A stretch of 64,000 nt of DNA from Fumia xinanensis (GCF_014384905.1 NZ_JACRSV010000001.1:992001-1056000); one strand, 5' to 3'. Shown: positions 55,001 to 63,199, numbered from the stretch's first letter. Numbers and translations: made by a program. Notes: generated from the sequence alone by a model not told the origin.

Positions 55001-55068
55001 TTTTCTACTCCTATGTATCATTTTAGATGACGTCATATCAATTATACATTACCCGGCCCCAAAAAACA

Positions 55069-55086
55069 ATGTTAAAATATTATCAG
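55069..55086 (+). promoter_or_regulatory. Degenerate Rex-like site upstream of the iron ADH
   Basis: ATGTTAA-AATA-TTATCAG matches 11 of 14 conserved positions of TTGTTAA-N4-TTAACAA, in the 159-base gap before the NADH-type alcohol dehydrogenase gene. Three mismatches make it doubtful; it may be chance. Confidence 0.25.
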
Positions 55087-55159
55087 TAGAGAAAATTCGA
55101 CAGCTTGTCCGATTTTTGAAACGATTACATTAGTGACATTGTATGGGGAGGAATTTGAA

Positions 55160-56368
55160 ATGCGTTTTACACTGCCGAGAGATTTGTACCATGGAAAAGG
55201 TTCCTTGGAAGAACTGAAAAACTTAAAAGGTAAAAAAGCGATTGTTGTCGTAGGCGGCGGCTCTATGAAACGGTTCGGCTTTTTGGAAAGAGCGGAAAGC
55301 TATCTGAAAGAGGCCGGTATGGAAGTCAAACTCTTCGAAGGCGTCGAGCCCGATCCTTCAGTAGAGACCGTTATGAAAGGCGCCGAGGCTATGCGGGAGT
55401 TTGAGCCCGACTGGATCGTCGCAATGGGCGGCGGCTCTCCCATCGACGCTGCGAAAGCAATGTGGGCGTTCTATGAATACCCCAACACCACCTTTGAGGA
55501 TCTGATTACCCCCTTCAACTTTCCGGAACTGAGACAGAAAGCCAAATTCTGCGCCATTCCGTCTACCTCCGGTACTGCTACCGAAGTGACCGCATTCTCT
55601 GTTATCACCGATTACCAGAAAGGTATCAAATACCCCCTGGCTGACTTTAATATCACCCCCGACGTGGCAATCGTCGACCCCGATCTGGCGGAGACCATGC
55701 CTCAGAAGCTGACCGCTCACACCGGTATGGACGCCATGACCCACGCCATTGAGGCTTATGTATCCACCCTCAACTGCGATTACACCGATCCTCTGGCTCT
55801 GCATGCCATCCAGATGATTCATACATTCCTGAAAAAATCCTACGACGGCGACATGGAAGCCCGCGACCGGATGCACAATGCACAGTGCCTGGCCGGTATG
55901 GCTTTCTCCAACGCTCTGCTGGGCATCGTACACTCTATGGCGCACAAGACAGGCGCTGCTTTCAGCGGCGGACACATCATCCACGGCTGCGCAAACGCCA
56001 TGTACCTGCCCAAAGTCATCAAGTTTAACTCTAAAAACGAAGTGGCTGCTGAGCGTTACGCAAACATCGCCCGGTTCCTGGGCCTGAAAGGTTCCAACAC
56101 CGCCGAGCTGGTTGACGCGTTGATCGCCGAGCTCCGTCACATGAACGACGAGCTGAACATCCCTCAGGGCATCAAAAACTACGGCGAAGGCGGCCTGAAA
56201 GCCGATCAGAGCATCATCGACGAGAAGGAATTCCTCGAGAAGCTCCCCGAAGTGGCCAAAAACGCCATCGGCGACGCCTGCACCGGCTCCAACCCCCGTA
56301 TCCCCACTCAGGAAGAGATGGAAAAACTCCTGAAAGCCTGCTACTACGACACCGAAATCGATTTCTAA
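55160..56368 (+). CDS. Iron-containing alcohol dehydrogenase
   Basis: Group III iron alcohol dehydrogenase of 402 residues, likely reducing aldehydes to alcohols. Metal-site histidines are in MTHAIEAYV, VHSMAHKTGAAF and GGHIIHGCANAM, and the NAD(P) site is VGGGSMKRFGF and MGGGSPIDAAKAMW. It is homologous to the C-terminal half of AdhE (shared EPDPSVETV and MGGGS motifs). The start is ATG 55160 after GGGGAGGA. It is divergent from LysR and followed by nfnAB. Confidence 0.92.
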   Translation: MRFTLPRDLYHGKGSLEELKNLKGKKAIVVVGGGSMKRFGFLERAESYLKEAGMEVKLFEGVEPDPSVETVMKGAEAMREFEPDWIVAMGGGSPIDAAKAMWAFYEYPNTTFEDLITPFNFPELRQKAKFCAIPSTSGTATEVTAFSVITDYQKGIKYPLADFNITPDVAIVDPDLAETMPQKLTAHTGMDAMTHAIEAYVSTLNCDYTDPLALHAIQMIHTFLKKSYDGDMEARDRMHNAQCLAGMAFSNALLGIVHSMAHKTGAAFSGGHIIHGCANAMYLPKVIKFNSKNEVAAERYANIARFLGLKGSNTAELVDALIAELRHMNDELNIPQGIKNYGEGGLKADQSIIDEKEFLEKLPEVAKNAIGDACTGSNPRIPTQEEMEKLLKACYYDTEIDF

Positions 56369-56481
56369 GAGGTTTTAGGACTGTACAGGAGGGGGACGGC
56401 GAGCCTGCAGCGGCAATATTGCCGTTGCAATTCATTAAGCTTAGTTTGCTGCCCGCGACATAAATTAGTTGGATGAACAGG

Positions 56482-56536
56482 ATAGAAGGGACGAACAGGG
56501 TACCCCCGACAGGGGCGTCCCGCTTGCCCCTTCTAT
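56482..56536 (+). repeat. Palindromic repeat-like hairpin before nfnA
   Basis: ATAGAAGGG (56482-56490) and CCCTTCTAT (56528-56536) enclose a second stem GGGACG/CGTCCC. This resembles the GTAGGGGCGG-type palindromic repeats seen elsewhere in the window. Confidence 0.5.
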
Positions 56537-56595
56537 TGTTCGTATATATTGATTTTTCATCAACCGAAATTTTTTAGATTTGGAGTCGTGAATTT

Positions 56596-57438
56596 ATGTA
56601 CCGTATTGTGAAGAAAAAAAGCCTGAATCCCACCGTCACCCTCATGGAGATCGAAGCGCCGCTCGTCGCCAAAAAGGCCGAACCCGGCCAGTTCATCATC
56701 CTCAGAGTGGATGAAAACGGCGAGCGGATTCCCTTAACAGTTGCCGATTACGACCGGGAGAAGGGCACCATCACCATTATTTTCCAGATCGTCGGCGCTA
56801 CCACCGAGAAATTAAACCATTTGAATGAGGGCGACAGCCTTCACGATTTTGTCGGACCCTTGGGGGTACCTTCCCACGTAGAAGGGCTCAAAAAAGTGGC
56901 GGTTGTAGGCGGCGGCGTGGGCTGCGCCATCGCGTACCCCATCGCAAAGAAGCTCCACGAGCTGGGAGCGGAAGTACATTCTATCGTCGGGTTCCGCAAC
57001 AAGGACCTGGTGATTTTGGAGGATGAGTTCAACGCTGTCAGCGACAAGCTCTGCATCCGCACCGACGACGGTTCCTACGGGGATAAAGGCCTTGTCACCG
57101 ACGCGCTGAAAGCCCTTATCGACGCGGGCGAGCAGTACGACGAAGTCATCGCTATCGGCCCGCTCATCATGATGAAATTCGTCTGCAAGCTCACCAAAGA
57201 GTACGGCATCAAAACCGTCGTCAGCATGAACCCCATTATGATCGACGGCACCGGCATGTGCGGCGGCTGCCGCTTGAGCGTAGGGGGAGAGACCAAGTTC
57301 GCCTGCGTGGACGGCCCTGATTTCGACGGGCACTTAGTGGATTTCGACGAAGCGATGGAGCGCGCAACCATGTACAAGGATTTTGAGCGCCATCAGTATG
57401 AAGATACCTGCAACCTCTTCAAAAAAGAGGTCAAATAG
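56596..57438 (+). CDS. nfnA: NfnA-type FAD/NAD-binding subunit
   Basis: Small subunit of the electron-bifurcating NADH-dependent ferredoxin:NADP+ oxidoreductase, binding FAD, NAD(H) and a [2Fe-2S] cluster. It is 280 residues: RIPLTVADYDRE (flavin site), VAVVGGGVGCAIAYPIAKKL (NAD site) and GTGMCGGCRLSVGGETKFACVDGP (cluster cysteines). ATG 56596 follows TTGGAGT. It lies 69 bases before nfnB. Older names are sulfide dehydrogenase beta or PyrK-like protein, but the NfnB neighbour supports NfnA. Confidence 0.9.
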   Translation: MYRIVKKKSLNPTVTLMEIEAPLVAKKAEPGQFIILRVDENGERIPLTVADYDREKGTITIIFQIVGATTEKLNHLNEGDSLHDFVGPLGVPSHVEGLKKVAVVGGGVGCAIAYPIAKKLHELGAEVHSIVGFRNKDLVILEDEFNAVSDKLCIRTDDGSYGDKGLVTDALKALIDAGEQYDEVIAIGPLIMMKFVCKLTKEYGIKTVVSMNPIMIDGTGMCGGCRLSVGGETKFACVDGPDFDGHLVDFDEAMERATMYKDFERHQYEDTCNLFKKEVK

Positions 57439-57507
57439 GCTTCTTCCCATGAGATAGAACTCCCGTAAAGGGAACGGACTTTACAATCAGAAAGGTTTGG
57501 ATAAAAT

Positions 57508-58896
57508 ATGGCAAACATGTCGCTCAAAAAAAACGAAATGCCGGTTCAGGACCCCAGCGTCCGCAGAAGAAATTTTGAGGAAGTGGCTTTGGGCTACACC
57601 CCGGAGCAGGCGGTGGACGAGGCAAACCGCTGCCTAAACTGCAAAAACAAACCCTGCGTCGGGGGATGCCCCGTTGCCATCGATATTCCCGCCTTTATCG
57701 CGAAAATCAAGGAGCAGGACTTTGAAGGCGCTTACCAGATCATCCACAAATCCAGCTCTTTGCCCGCGGTCTGCGGCCGCGTCTGCCCTCAGGAGACCCA
57801 GTGCGAAAGCAAATGCGTCCGGGGCATCAAAGGCGAGCCGGTGGCTATCGGCCGGTTGGAGCGTTTTGTGGCCGACTGGCACATGGCTCACAACAAAGAA
57901 GAAGTAAAAGTTCCTAAGCAGAACGGCCACAGGGTCGCCGTCATCGGCGCAGGCCCCGCAGGACTGACCTGTGCGGGCGACTTGGCGAAACGGGGTTACA
58001 AGGTCTCGGTTTTTGAGGCGCTGCACACCGCAGGCGGCGTTTTGGTGTACGGAATTCCCCAGTTCAGACTGCCCAAGGAGATCGTCGGCAAGGAAATCGA
58101 CAATTTGAAGGCCATGGGAGTAGACATCGAGACCAATATGGTTATCGGCCGCATCGAGTCCATCGACGAGCTGTTCGATCAGGGCTTTGAGGCAGTATTT
58201 ATCGGCACCGGCGCAGGACTTCCCCGGTTTATGAATATTCCGGGCGAAAACCTCAAGGGTGTCTACTCGGCAAACGAGTTTTTAACCCGTGTCAACCTGA
58301 TGAAAGCTTACAAAGAGGGGAGCGACACCCCGATTCAGCACTCCCGCCACGTGGCGGTGGTCGGCGGCGGAAACGTCGCTATGGACGCGGCACGCTGCGC
58401 CATGCGTCTGGGAGCGGAGAAGGTGAGCATCGTCTACCGCCGCTCCGAGAAAGAAATGCCCGCCCGTCTCGAGGAAGTCGAGCACGCCAAGGAAGAGGGC
58501 ATTGATTTCCACGTGCTGACAAACCCCGTTGAGATTGTAAACGACGGAAACGGCTTTGTCGGCGGTATGAAATGCGTCAAGATGGAGCTAGGCGAGCCGG
58601 ATGAATCCGGCAGAAGAAGCCCGGTGGTGGTTGAAGGCTCCGAGTTCATCTTGGACTGCGACTGTGTGGTCATGTCCATCGGAACGTCCCCCAACCCCCT
58701 TATCAAAAACACGACGAAGAATCTGGAAGTCAACCGCCGCGGCTGTATCGTCACCCAGGACGACAGCGGCCTGACCTCCCGGGAAGGCGTTTACGCCGGC
58801 GGCGACGCGGTTACCGGTGCTGCTACGGTTATTTTGGCGATGGGCGCTGGTAAATCCGCCGCACAAGCCATTGATGAGTATTTGCAAGGTAAATAG
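57508..58896 (+). CDS. nfnB: NfnB-type NADPH-binding subunit (glutamate synthase small-subunit-like)
   Basis: Large subunit of the bifurcating NADH/ferredoxin/NADP+ enzyme. It is 462 residues. N-terminal [4Fe-4S] ligands are in RCLNCKNKPCVGGCP and CGRVCPQETQCESKC. FAD motif GAGPAGLTCAGDLAKRGY and NADPH motif VVGGGNVAMDAARCAMRLG follow. It is often labelled GltD/GltA, but no GltB partner is present and nfnA is adjacent. ATG 57508 follows AGAAAGG. Its 3' end is duplicated just downstream. Confidence 0.9.
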   Translation: MANMSLKKNEMPVQDPSVRRRNFEEVALGYTPEQAVDEANRCLNCKNKPCVGGCPVAIDIPAFIAKIKEQDFEGAYQIIHKSSSLPAVCGRVCPQETQCESKCVRGIKGEPVAIGRLERFVADWHMAHNKEEVKVPKQNGHRVAVIGAGPAGLTCAGDLAKRGYKVSVFEALHTAGGVLVYGIPQFRLPKEIVGKEIDNLKAMGVDIETNMVIGRIESIDELFDQGFEAVFIGTGAGLPRFMNIPGENLKGVYSANEFLTRVNLMKAYKEGSDTPIQHSRHVAVVGGGNVAMDAARCAMRLGAEKVSIVYRRSEKEMPARLEEVEHAKEEGIDFHVLTNPVEIVNDGNGFVGGMKCVKMELGEPDESGRRSPVVVEGSEFILDCDCVVMSIGTSPNPLIKNTTKNLEVNRRGCIVTQDDSGLTSREGVYAGGDAVTGAATVILAMGAGKSAAQAIDEYLQGK

Positions 58897-58957
58897 CAGC
58901 AGAATTACCTCAAAATCCGCCGCACAGGCGATAGATGAATACCTGCAAGGGGAGTAG
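58852..58957 (+). repeat. Duplicated 3' end of nfnB
   Basis: Two adjacent 61-base-spaced copies of the last 15 codons: copy 1 (58852-58896) is the real nfnB end, copy 2 (58913-58957) reads the same peptide KSAAQAIDEYLQG then E and stop. Seven codons differ only synonymously, with one K to E change. Copy 2 is outside the gene now. Confidence 0.85.
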
Positions 58958-58994
58958 ACGGCGGAATTAGTCCGAAAGCCGCCGCGGGTGAAGC

Positions 58995-59020
58995 GTAGGG
59001 GCGGCTATCAGCCGCCCGCC
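58995..59020 (+). repeat. GTAGGGGCGG-type palindromic repeat
   Basis: GTAGGGGCGGCT, ATC, AGCCGCCCGCC: a GC-rich dyad with a GTAGGGGCGG edge, like the repeat at 59773-59887. Confidence 0.6.
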
Positions 59021-59070
59021 GACACCCGAATCAGCCCTGTGAAAATCAAGAAGAGAAAATAAATGATAAC

Positions 59071-59104
59071 AAAAAGGAACAGTCAGTTTGACTGTTCCTT
59101 TTTT
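59071..59104. terminator. Bidirectional terminator between nfnB and the small protein pair
   Basis: AAAAAGGAACAGTCA, loop GTT, TGACTGTTCCTTTTT: a perfect 15-bp stem between convergent genes. Confidence 0.9.
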
Positions 59105-59108
59105 GGGG

Positions 59109-59375
59109 TTATTCGGACAGTATTTCCAGCATCAGCGCGCCGCCGAGACGGAAGCCGACGGTAAAATCGGATTTGGCTTCCAGAGAATCCAGTTCGTAGT
59201 CAGCGTAATTTAATTTGTCATAAAGTGTCCGTTGTTCGTCTGAAAGAGTTTTGTATAAGGCCTCCTCGGCTTTGACGGCGTTGTCGCTGACGTCCCAGTA
59301 ATCAGGCAAGGAAGTTACCTCATGGCTGATGGAATCAATTAGTTCGTCGTATAAAGCTCCGATTGCTTCGTACAT
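59109..59375 (-). CDS. Small acidic protein, unknown function
   Basis: Protein of 88 residues starting MYEAIGALYDELIDSISHEV, mainly helical and acidic, ending GGALMLEILSE. It may belong to a DUF6809-like family (low certainty). GAGGTGA precedes ATG 59375. The frame is open upstream to 59540, but that extension is very basic, starts without a ribosome binding site and overlaps the RHH gene stop, so the short form is preferred. It is 151 bases downstream of the RHH gene. Confidence 0.6.
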   Translation of the reverse strand: MYEAIGALYDELIDSISHEVTSLPDYWDVSDNAVKAEEALYKTLSDEQRTLYDKLNYADYELDSLEAKSDFTVGFRLGGALMLEILSE

Positions 59376-59526
59376 AGTTGTCACCTCGTTTTGTTTTTGG
59401 TGCACATACGCTTGCAAGTCGGGGCGACATGATGTATAATATTTCATGTACACCGTCTTGTGGCGGATGTGCCTTGGGGGGAAGCGGTGATTTCTTGTCA
59501 CAGAGTTGCGCCGTTTCTCCCGCTTT

Positions 59527-59703
59527 TTAATGTAGGTCATCGTGTATCCGTTTGATTCCTTTGCGGACGACTTCGGAACGGCTGGTTTGGAGCTTCTCTG
59601 CACATTCATCCAGCAGTTTTACCGATTCATCGTCCAAGCGGACCCGAAACATGGTGTGTTTGGAATCAGGGGATGGCGGACGGCCTATTTTTTTCTGCGA
59701 CAT
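59527..59703 (-). CDS. Ribbon-helix-helix (CopG/Arc-type) protein
   Basis: DNA-binding protein of 58 residues. A basic N-terminus (MSQKKIGRPPSPDSKHT) is followed by the RHH fold MFRVRLDDESVKLLDECAEK and LQTSRSEVVRKGIKRIHDDL. The start is ATG 59703 after the strong AAAGGAGGTG. It resembles antitoxin-like or plasmid CopG regulators, but its neighbour at 59109 is not a known toxin, so a toxin-antitoxin role is not claimed. Confidence 0.75.
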   Translation of the reverse strand: MSQKKIGRPPSPDSKHTMFRVRLDDESVKLLDECAEKLQTSRSEVVRKGIKRIHDDLH

Positions 59704-59772
59704 GGCACACCTCCTTTCAGTCGCTACAATTATTATAATATAGTAGCTACAGGAAGTCAATACATTTTTGAA

Positions 59773-59887
59773 AGAGTAGGGGCGGGGCTCTGCTCCGCCC
59801 GCCTTTCTTTCCGAACGTTCGCGGTTCATCGCGGGCGAACGCTGTTCGCTCCTACACCTGCAAATTGCCTGAGCCCCGCCCCTACAT
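59773..59887. repeat. GTAGGGGCGG-type palindromic repeat array
   Basis: GTAGGGGCGGGG, CTCTG, CTCCGCCCGC (from 59776), then CGGGCGAACGCTGTTCGCTCCTAC (59837-59860) and GAGCCCCGCCCCTAC (to 59887). Three related inverted segments make up most of the 259-base gap between the RHH gene and sigG. Confidence 0.65.
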
Positions 59888-59902
59888 CGTTGTCAACGCC
59901 AT

Positions 59903-59937
59903 AAAAAACAGCCGGTCGTAACAAACCGGCTGTTTTT
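59903..59937 (-). terminator. Terminator after sigG
   Basis: AAAAACAGCCGGT, loop CGTAACAA, ACCGGCTGTTTTT: a perfect 13-bp stem 26 bases after the sigG stop. Confidence 0.9.
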
Positions 59938-59962
59938 CGTTTCTATCAACTGGGGAATCCCG

Positions 59963-60733
59963 TTACGCCTCTCCCTTGACCTTGGCAAGCGCCCCTTTTT
60001 CGAGCCTTGACACCTGGGCCTGGGAAATGCCGATTTCGTTAGACACTTCCACCTGGGTTTTCCCCTGGAAGAACCGCAGGGCGATGATCCGTTTCTCCCG
60101 GTCGTTTAATTTTGCCAGAGCGTCCTTGATGGCGATTTCGTCCACCCAGTTGCCGTCGTCGGCGGAGTCGGACACCTGGTCCATGACGTAGATGGTGTCG
60201 CCGCCGTCGGAGAAAATCGGCTCGTAGAGGGAAACCGGATCGACGATGGCTTCCAGCGCCAAAACCACCTCGTGCTTTTTAACGCCCATTTCGTCGGCGA
60301 TTTCAACGATGGTGGGCTCCCGGCCCAGCTTGTCGGTCAGGCGCTCCTTGGCCTGCATGGCCTTGTAGGCGGTGTCTTTTAAAGAACGGCTGACCCGCAC
60401 CGGATTGTAGTCTCGGAGATAACGCCGTACTTCGCCCACGATCATGGGCACGGCGTAGGTGGAGAATTTTACGTTTTGGGATACGTCAAAGTTGTCGATG
60501 GCTTTCATCAGCCCGATACAGCCCACCTGAAACAGGTCGTCCAAATTTTCGCCCCGGTTTGTAAACCGTTGGATAACGCTCAAAACCAGCCGCAAATTTC
60601 CATTAATGAGCTGGTCACGGGCGGTGGGACTGCCTTCGTGCATAGCTTTTAGAAGCTCCATTTTCTCCTTCTCTTTCAATACTGTCAGCTTAGAAGTGTT
60701 GATGCCGCAGATTTCCACTTTGTTACTGTACAC
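59963..60733 (-). CDS. sigG: Sporulation sigma factor SigG
   Basis: Late forespore-specific sigma factor, 256 residues. Region 1 start NKVEICGINTSKLTVL is diagnostic of SigG. Region 2 (QRFTNRGENLDDLFQVGCIGLM, KFSTYAVPMIVGEVRRYLRD), region 3 and region 4 helix-turn-helix (GKTQVEVSNEIGISQAQVSR) are complete. The start is GTG 60733, matching the family N-terminus, 8 bases after AGGGGGC. It shows the organism makes endospores. A SigG-type promoter lies just upstream. Confidence 0.96.
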   Translation of the reverse strand: MYSNKVEICGINTSKLTVLKEKEKMELLKAMHEGSPTARDQLINGNLRLVLSVIQRFTNRGENLDDLFQVGCIGLMKAIDNFDVSQNVKFSTYAVPMIVGEVRRYLRDYNPVRVSRSLKDTAYKAMQAKERLTDKLGREPTIVEIADEMGVKKHEVVLALEAIVDPVSLYEPIFSDGGDTIYVMDQVSDSADDGNWVDEIAIKDALAKLNDREKRIIALRFFQGKTQVEVSNEIGISQAQVSRLEKGALAKVKGEA

Positions 60734-60763
60734 TATTTTTAGCCCCCTTCAACCTTGTACCGT

Positions 60764-60793
60764 CAGTATGGACGGGTTTTCAGAGGAACATGC
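60764..60793 (-). promoter_or_regulatory. SigG-type promoter upstream of sigG
   Basis: Minus strand GCATG (60789-60793), an 18-base spacer and CATACTG (60764-60770), close to the B. subtilis SigG consensus GHATR-N18-CATXHTA (last base differs). It is 30 bases before the GTG start, suggesting autoregulation. Confidence 0.6.
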
Positions 60794-61006
60794 AGGAAAT
60801 GTTCTGGCAAAAAATAGCAGTAGGGAAAAGAACCCCTTATTTTCCAAAAATTGATAGAAAGTTGAATTTTCAGGGTAAAATATTATCTATGGAAAAGATT
60901 TTTCAGTTTTTGAAGACAGGCGGACAAACGATTCGTTCTGTTAGTAGAACAAAACCTCCGGGAAAACGGTTTGACCAGAGAAATTCCCAGAAAGGAGTCA
61001 GTATCG

Positions 61007-62107
61007 ATGAAAGCATTGATTTTGACAGCAAAATTCGGTATGGGGCATTATTCGGCGGCACAAAGCCTGAAATCCGACTGGGAAAGGAGCTTTCCCGGTT
61101 CTCAGGCGGTGGTAAGGGACATCCTCAGCTGCGCTATGCCTAACTTTTCACAGAAAATATATCAGTCCTTCGAGCTTTTGGTGCGGAGGGGGAGCAAGCT
61201 TTACAGCACCTTTTACAAGTTTTCCTCCCATGCGGAAAAGCAGCTCAATATAGCCCGATATCCTATGGGTGATTTTCTCGTCCAGTGCGCCAAGCGGCTC
61301 ATTCGGACGGAGAAGCCCGACATCATCATTTCCACTATCCCAGTGGCGTCGGACATCATCACCGCCTACAAGGAAAAGACTGGCGACAACATTACCCTCG
61401 TTACCTGTATCACCGACATTTCGGTTCACCCTGAATGGGTGAGTACCGGAACGGACTACTATCTGGTGGGAGCCGAAAAGGTGAAAAAAGGGCTTGTGGG
61501 GCGGGGCGTTCCCGCCGAACAGGTTTTTGTCTACGGGATTCCGGTGCGGCAGTGTTTCAAGGGTCAGAAGCCCGCTGAGAGTTCCCTGAAAAAGCACCTG
61601 CTCATCATGGGCGGAGGGTTGGGGATGCTCCCAAAAGAGATGGATTTTTACGAGGAGCTCTCAAGTCTACCCGACGTGGAAACGGTGATCCTAGCCGGCA
61701 GCAACCGGGAGATTTACGACAAGCTCCACGGCAGGTTCCCCCACGTCAATGTAGTGGGATACACCAAAAAGGTGGACGAATATATGGGATGGGCGGATCT
61801 CATCCTCACAAAGCCCGGCGGCATCACCCTGTTCGAATCTATTCATTCAGGGCTACCCATGATGGTGGTTCATCCCACGCTGCCTCAGGAGCTGAACAAC
61901 GCCAAATATATTGAACAGCACCATATCGGTCGGGTGCTCTGGAAGAGGCCCAAGAACCTGGCCACCGCCATATATGAATTTTTGATGGACGAGTATTCCC
62001 TTATGGCAATGCGCCGGAATATGGGGCGCATCCGTCAGGCTCTCGACAGCGGGGCCCTTCAGAAAATCATAGGGCAGGGGACAAAACGAGAGGAGAGGAC
62101 GGCCTGA
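61007..62107 (+). CDS. MGDG synthase-like glycosyltransferase (GT28 family)
   Basis: Predicted membrane-associated processive diacylglycerol glycosyltransferase of 366 residues. The N-terminal MKALILTAKFGMGHYSAAQS and PNFSQKIYQSFELLVRR are typical of the MGDG synthase/UgtP family; the C-terminal donor site is LTKPGGITLFESIHSGLPMM. It makes membrane glycolipids by family inference. The start is ATG 61007 after AAAGGAG. It overlaps the following flippase-like gene by one base (TGATG), forming a pair. Confidence 0.87.
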   Translation: MKALILTAKFGMGHYSAAQSLKSDWERSFPGSQAVVRDILSCAMPNFSQKIYQSFELLVRRGSKLYSTFYKFSSHAEKQLNIARYPMGDFLVQCAKRLIRTEKPDIIISTIPVASDIITAYKEKTGDNITLVTCITDISVHPEWVSTGTDYYLVGAEKVKKGLVGRGVPAEQVFVYGIPVRQCFKGQKPAESSLKKHLLIMGGGLGMLPKEMDFYEELSSLPDVETVILAGSNREIYDKLHGRFPHVNVVGYTKKVDEYMGWADLILTKPGGITLFESIHSGLPMMVVHPTLPQELNNAKYIEQHHIGRVLWKRPKNLATAIYEFLMDEYSLMAMRRNMGRIRQALDSGALQKIIGQGTKREERTA

Positions 62108-63141
62108 TGCAGGACAAGAAAAAACATGCATTGAGTCTGATTGTTTGCGGAGGACTCATTGGGCTGACCCTCTTCATTTTTTTAAAGGATAACAGCCTGA
62201 AAGACCTGGCGGCAATTTTTAAGAGCATCGACCTGCGTTATGTGGGGCTGGGGCTTCTCATGATGCTGTGTTTCATCTGCTGCGAGGCGGTGAACAATAC
62301 CATGATCCTCAAAACCATGGGCTATAAGCTGAAACCCTTGCAGGCGCTCAAATACTCGATGATCGGGTTTTATTTCAGCTCCATCACCCCGTCGTCCTCC
62401 GGGGGCCAGCCGGCCCAGGTTTATTTTATGAAGAAAGACAACATCGAAGTGGGGCATTCGTCCCTGTCGCTGCTCGTGATGGTCATGTTCTACCAGATCG
62501 CCATGCTGGGGAGCGCGCTGGTGCTGTTCATTTTGCAGGGAACTCTTATCAAGGATAACTTCGGCGGGGTGATTTACCTTGTCATCTACGGCACGGCGGT
62601 GAACCTGATCCTCATCGTATGCATCGGGCTGATGATATTCAAAAGCGGTTGGGTGCGGAAAGCGGTGATGGGGCTGATTCATCTGCTGCACCGCATCAAG
62701 CTCATAAAAAATGAACAGAAGTGGGTGGATATTGCCGATAAGCAGATTTCAGAGTACCGCCGGGGCGCTGACTACATCAAGAAAAATCCGAAACTGATGG
62801 TCAAAGTGCTCGTGATGACGGTGATTCAGATCAACGTCATGTACCTGGTGCCCTTTGCGGTTTATAAGGCCTTTGGGCTCAGCGGAAAATCCATTTTTGC
62901 CATGCTGGCTATTCAGGCGCTTTTGAACATCGCCGTGTCCTCGGTGCCGCTGCCCGGAGCGGTGGGGGCTTCCGAATTAGGATTCATGTCGGTATTTGCT
63001 GTCTTTTTCCCGTCCCAGCTCATTTTGCCCGCTATGCTCATTTGGCGCGGTATCACCTACTATTTTTACCTGGGAGTCGGGGCGGTGGTGACGACGGGAG
63101 CTCAACTTTTCGGGAAAAAAGCGAAACGGCTGCCGTCCTAG
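62107..63141 (+). CDS. Flippase-like membrane protein (UPF0104/LPG synthase TM region)
   Basis: Integral membrane protein of 344 residues with about eight hydrophobic segments. The family pattern FYFSSITPSSSGGQPAQVYF and the C-terminal NIAVSSVPLPGAVGASELGF are those of the MprF/LPG-synthase flippase domain, here without the catalytic domain. It starts on the stop of the GT28 gene, so it may flip the glycolipid made by it (inference). Confidence 0.85.
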   Translation: MQDKKKHALSLIVCGGLIGLTLFIFLKDNSLKDLAAIFKSIDLRYVGLGLLMMLCFICCEAVNNTMILKTMGYKLKPLQALKYSMIGFYFSSITPSSSGGQPAQVYFMKKDNIEVGHSSLSLLVMVMFYQIAMLGSALVLFILQGTLIKDNFGGVIYLVIYGTAVNLILIVCIGLMIFKSGWVRKAVMGLIHLLHRIKLIKNEQKWVDIADKQISEYRRGADYIKKNPKLMVKVLVMTVIQINVMYLVPFAVYKAFGLSGKSIFAMLAIQALLNIAVSSVPLPGAVGASELGFMSVFAVFFPSQLILPAMLIWRGITYYFYLGVGAVVTTGAQLFGKKAKRLPS

Positions 63142-63164
63142 GATTTCGGCATGCGTTAATATAG

Positions 63165-63199
63165 AAAAAGGCTGGACAGGATTTCTGTCCAGCCTTTTT
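63165..63199 (+). terminator. Terminator after the flippase-like gene
   Basis: AAAAAGGCTGGACAG, loop GATTT, CTGTCCAGCCTTTTT: a perfect 15-bp stem with a T-run. Confidence 0.9.

Noticed and set aside
57508..58896. Glutamate synthase small subunit GltD
   Set aside because: No GltB partner and an adjacent nfnA; NfnB explains the N-terminal cluster ligands and context better.
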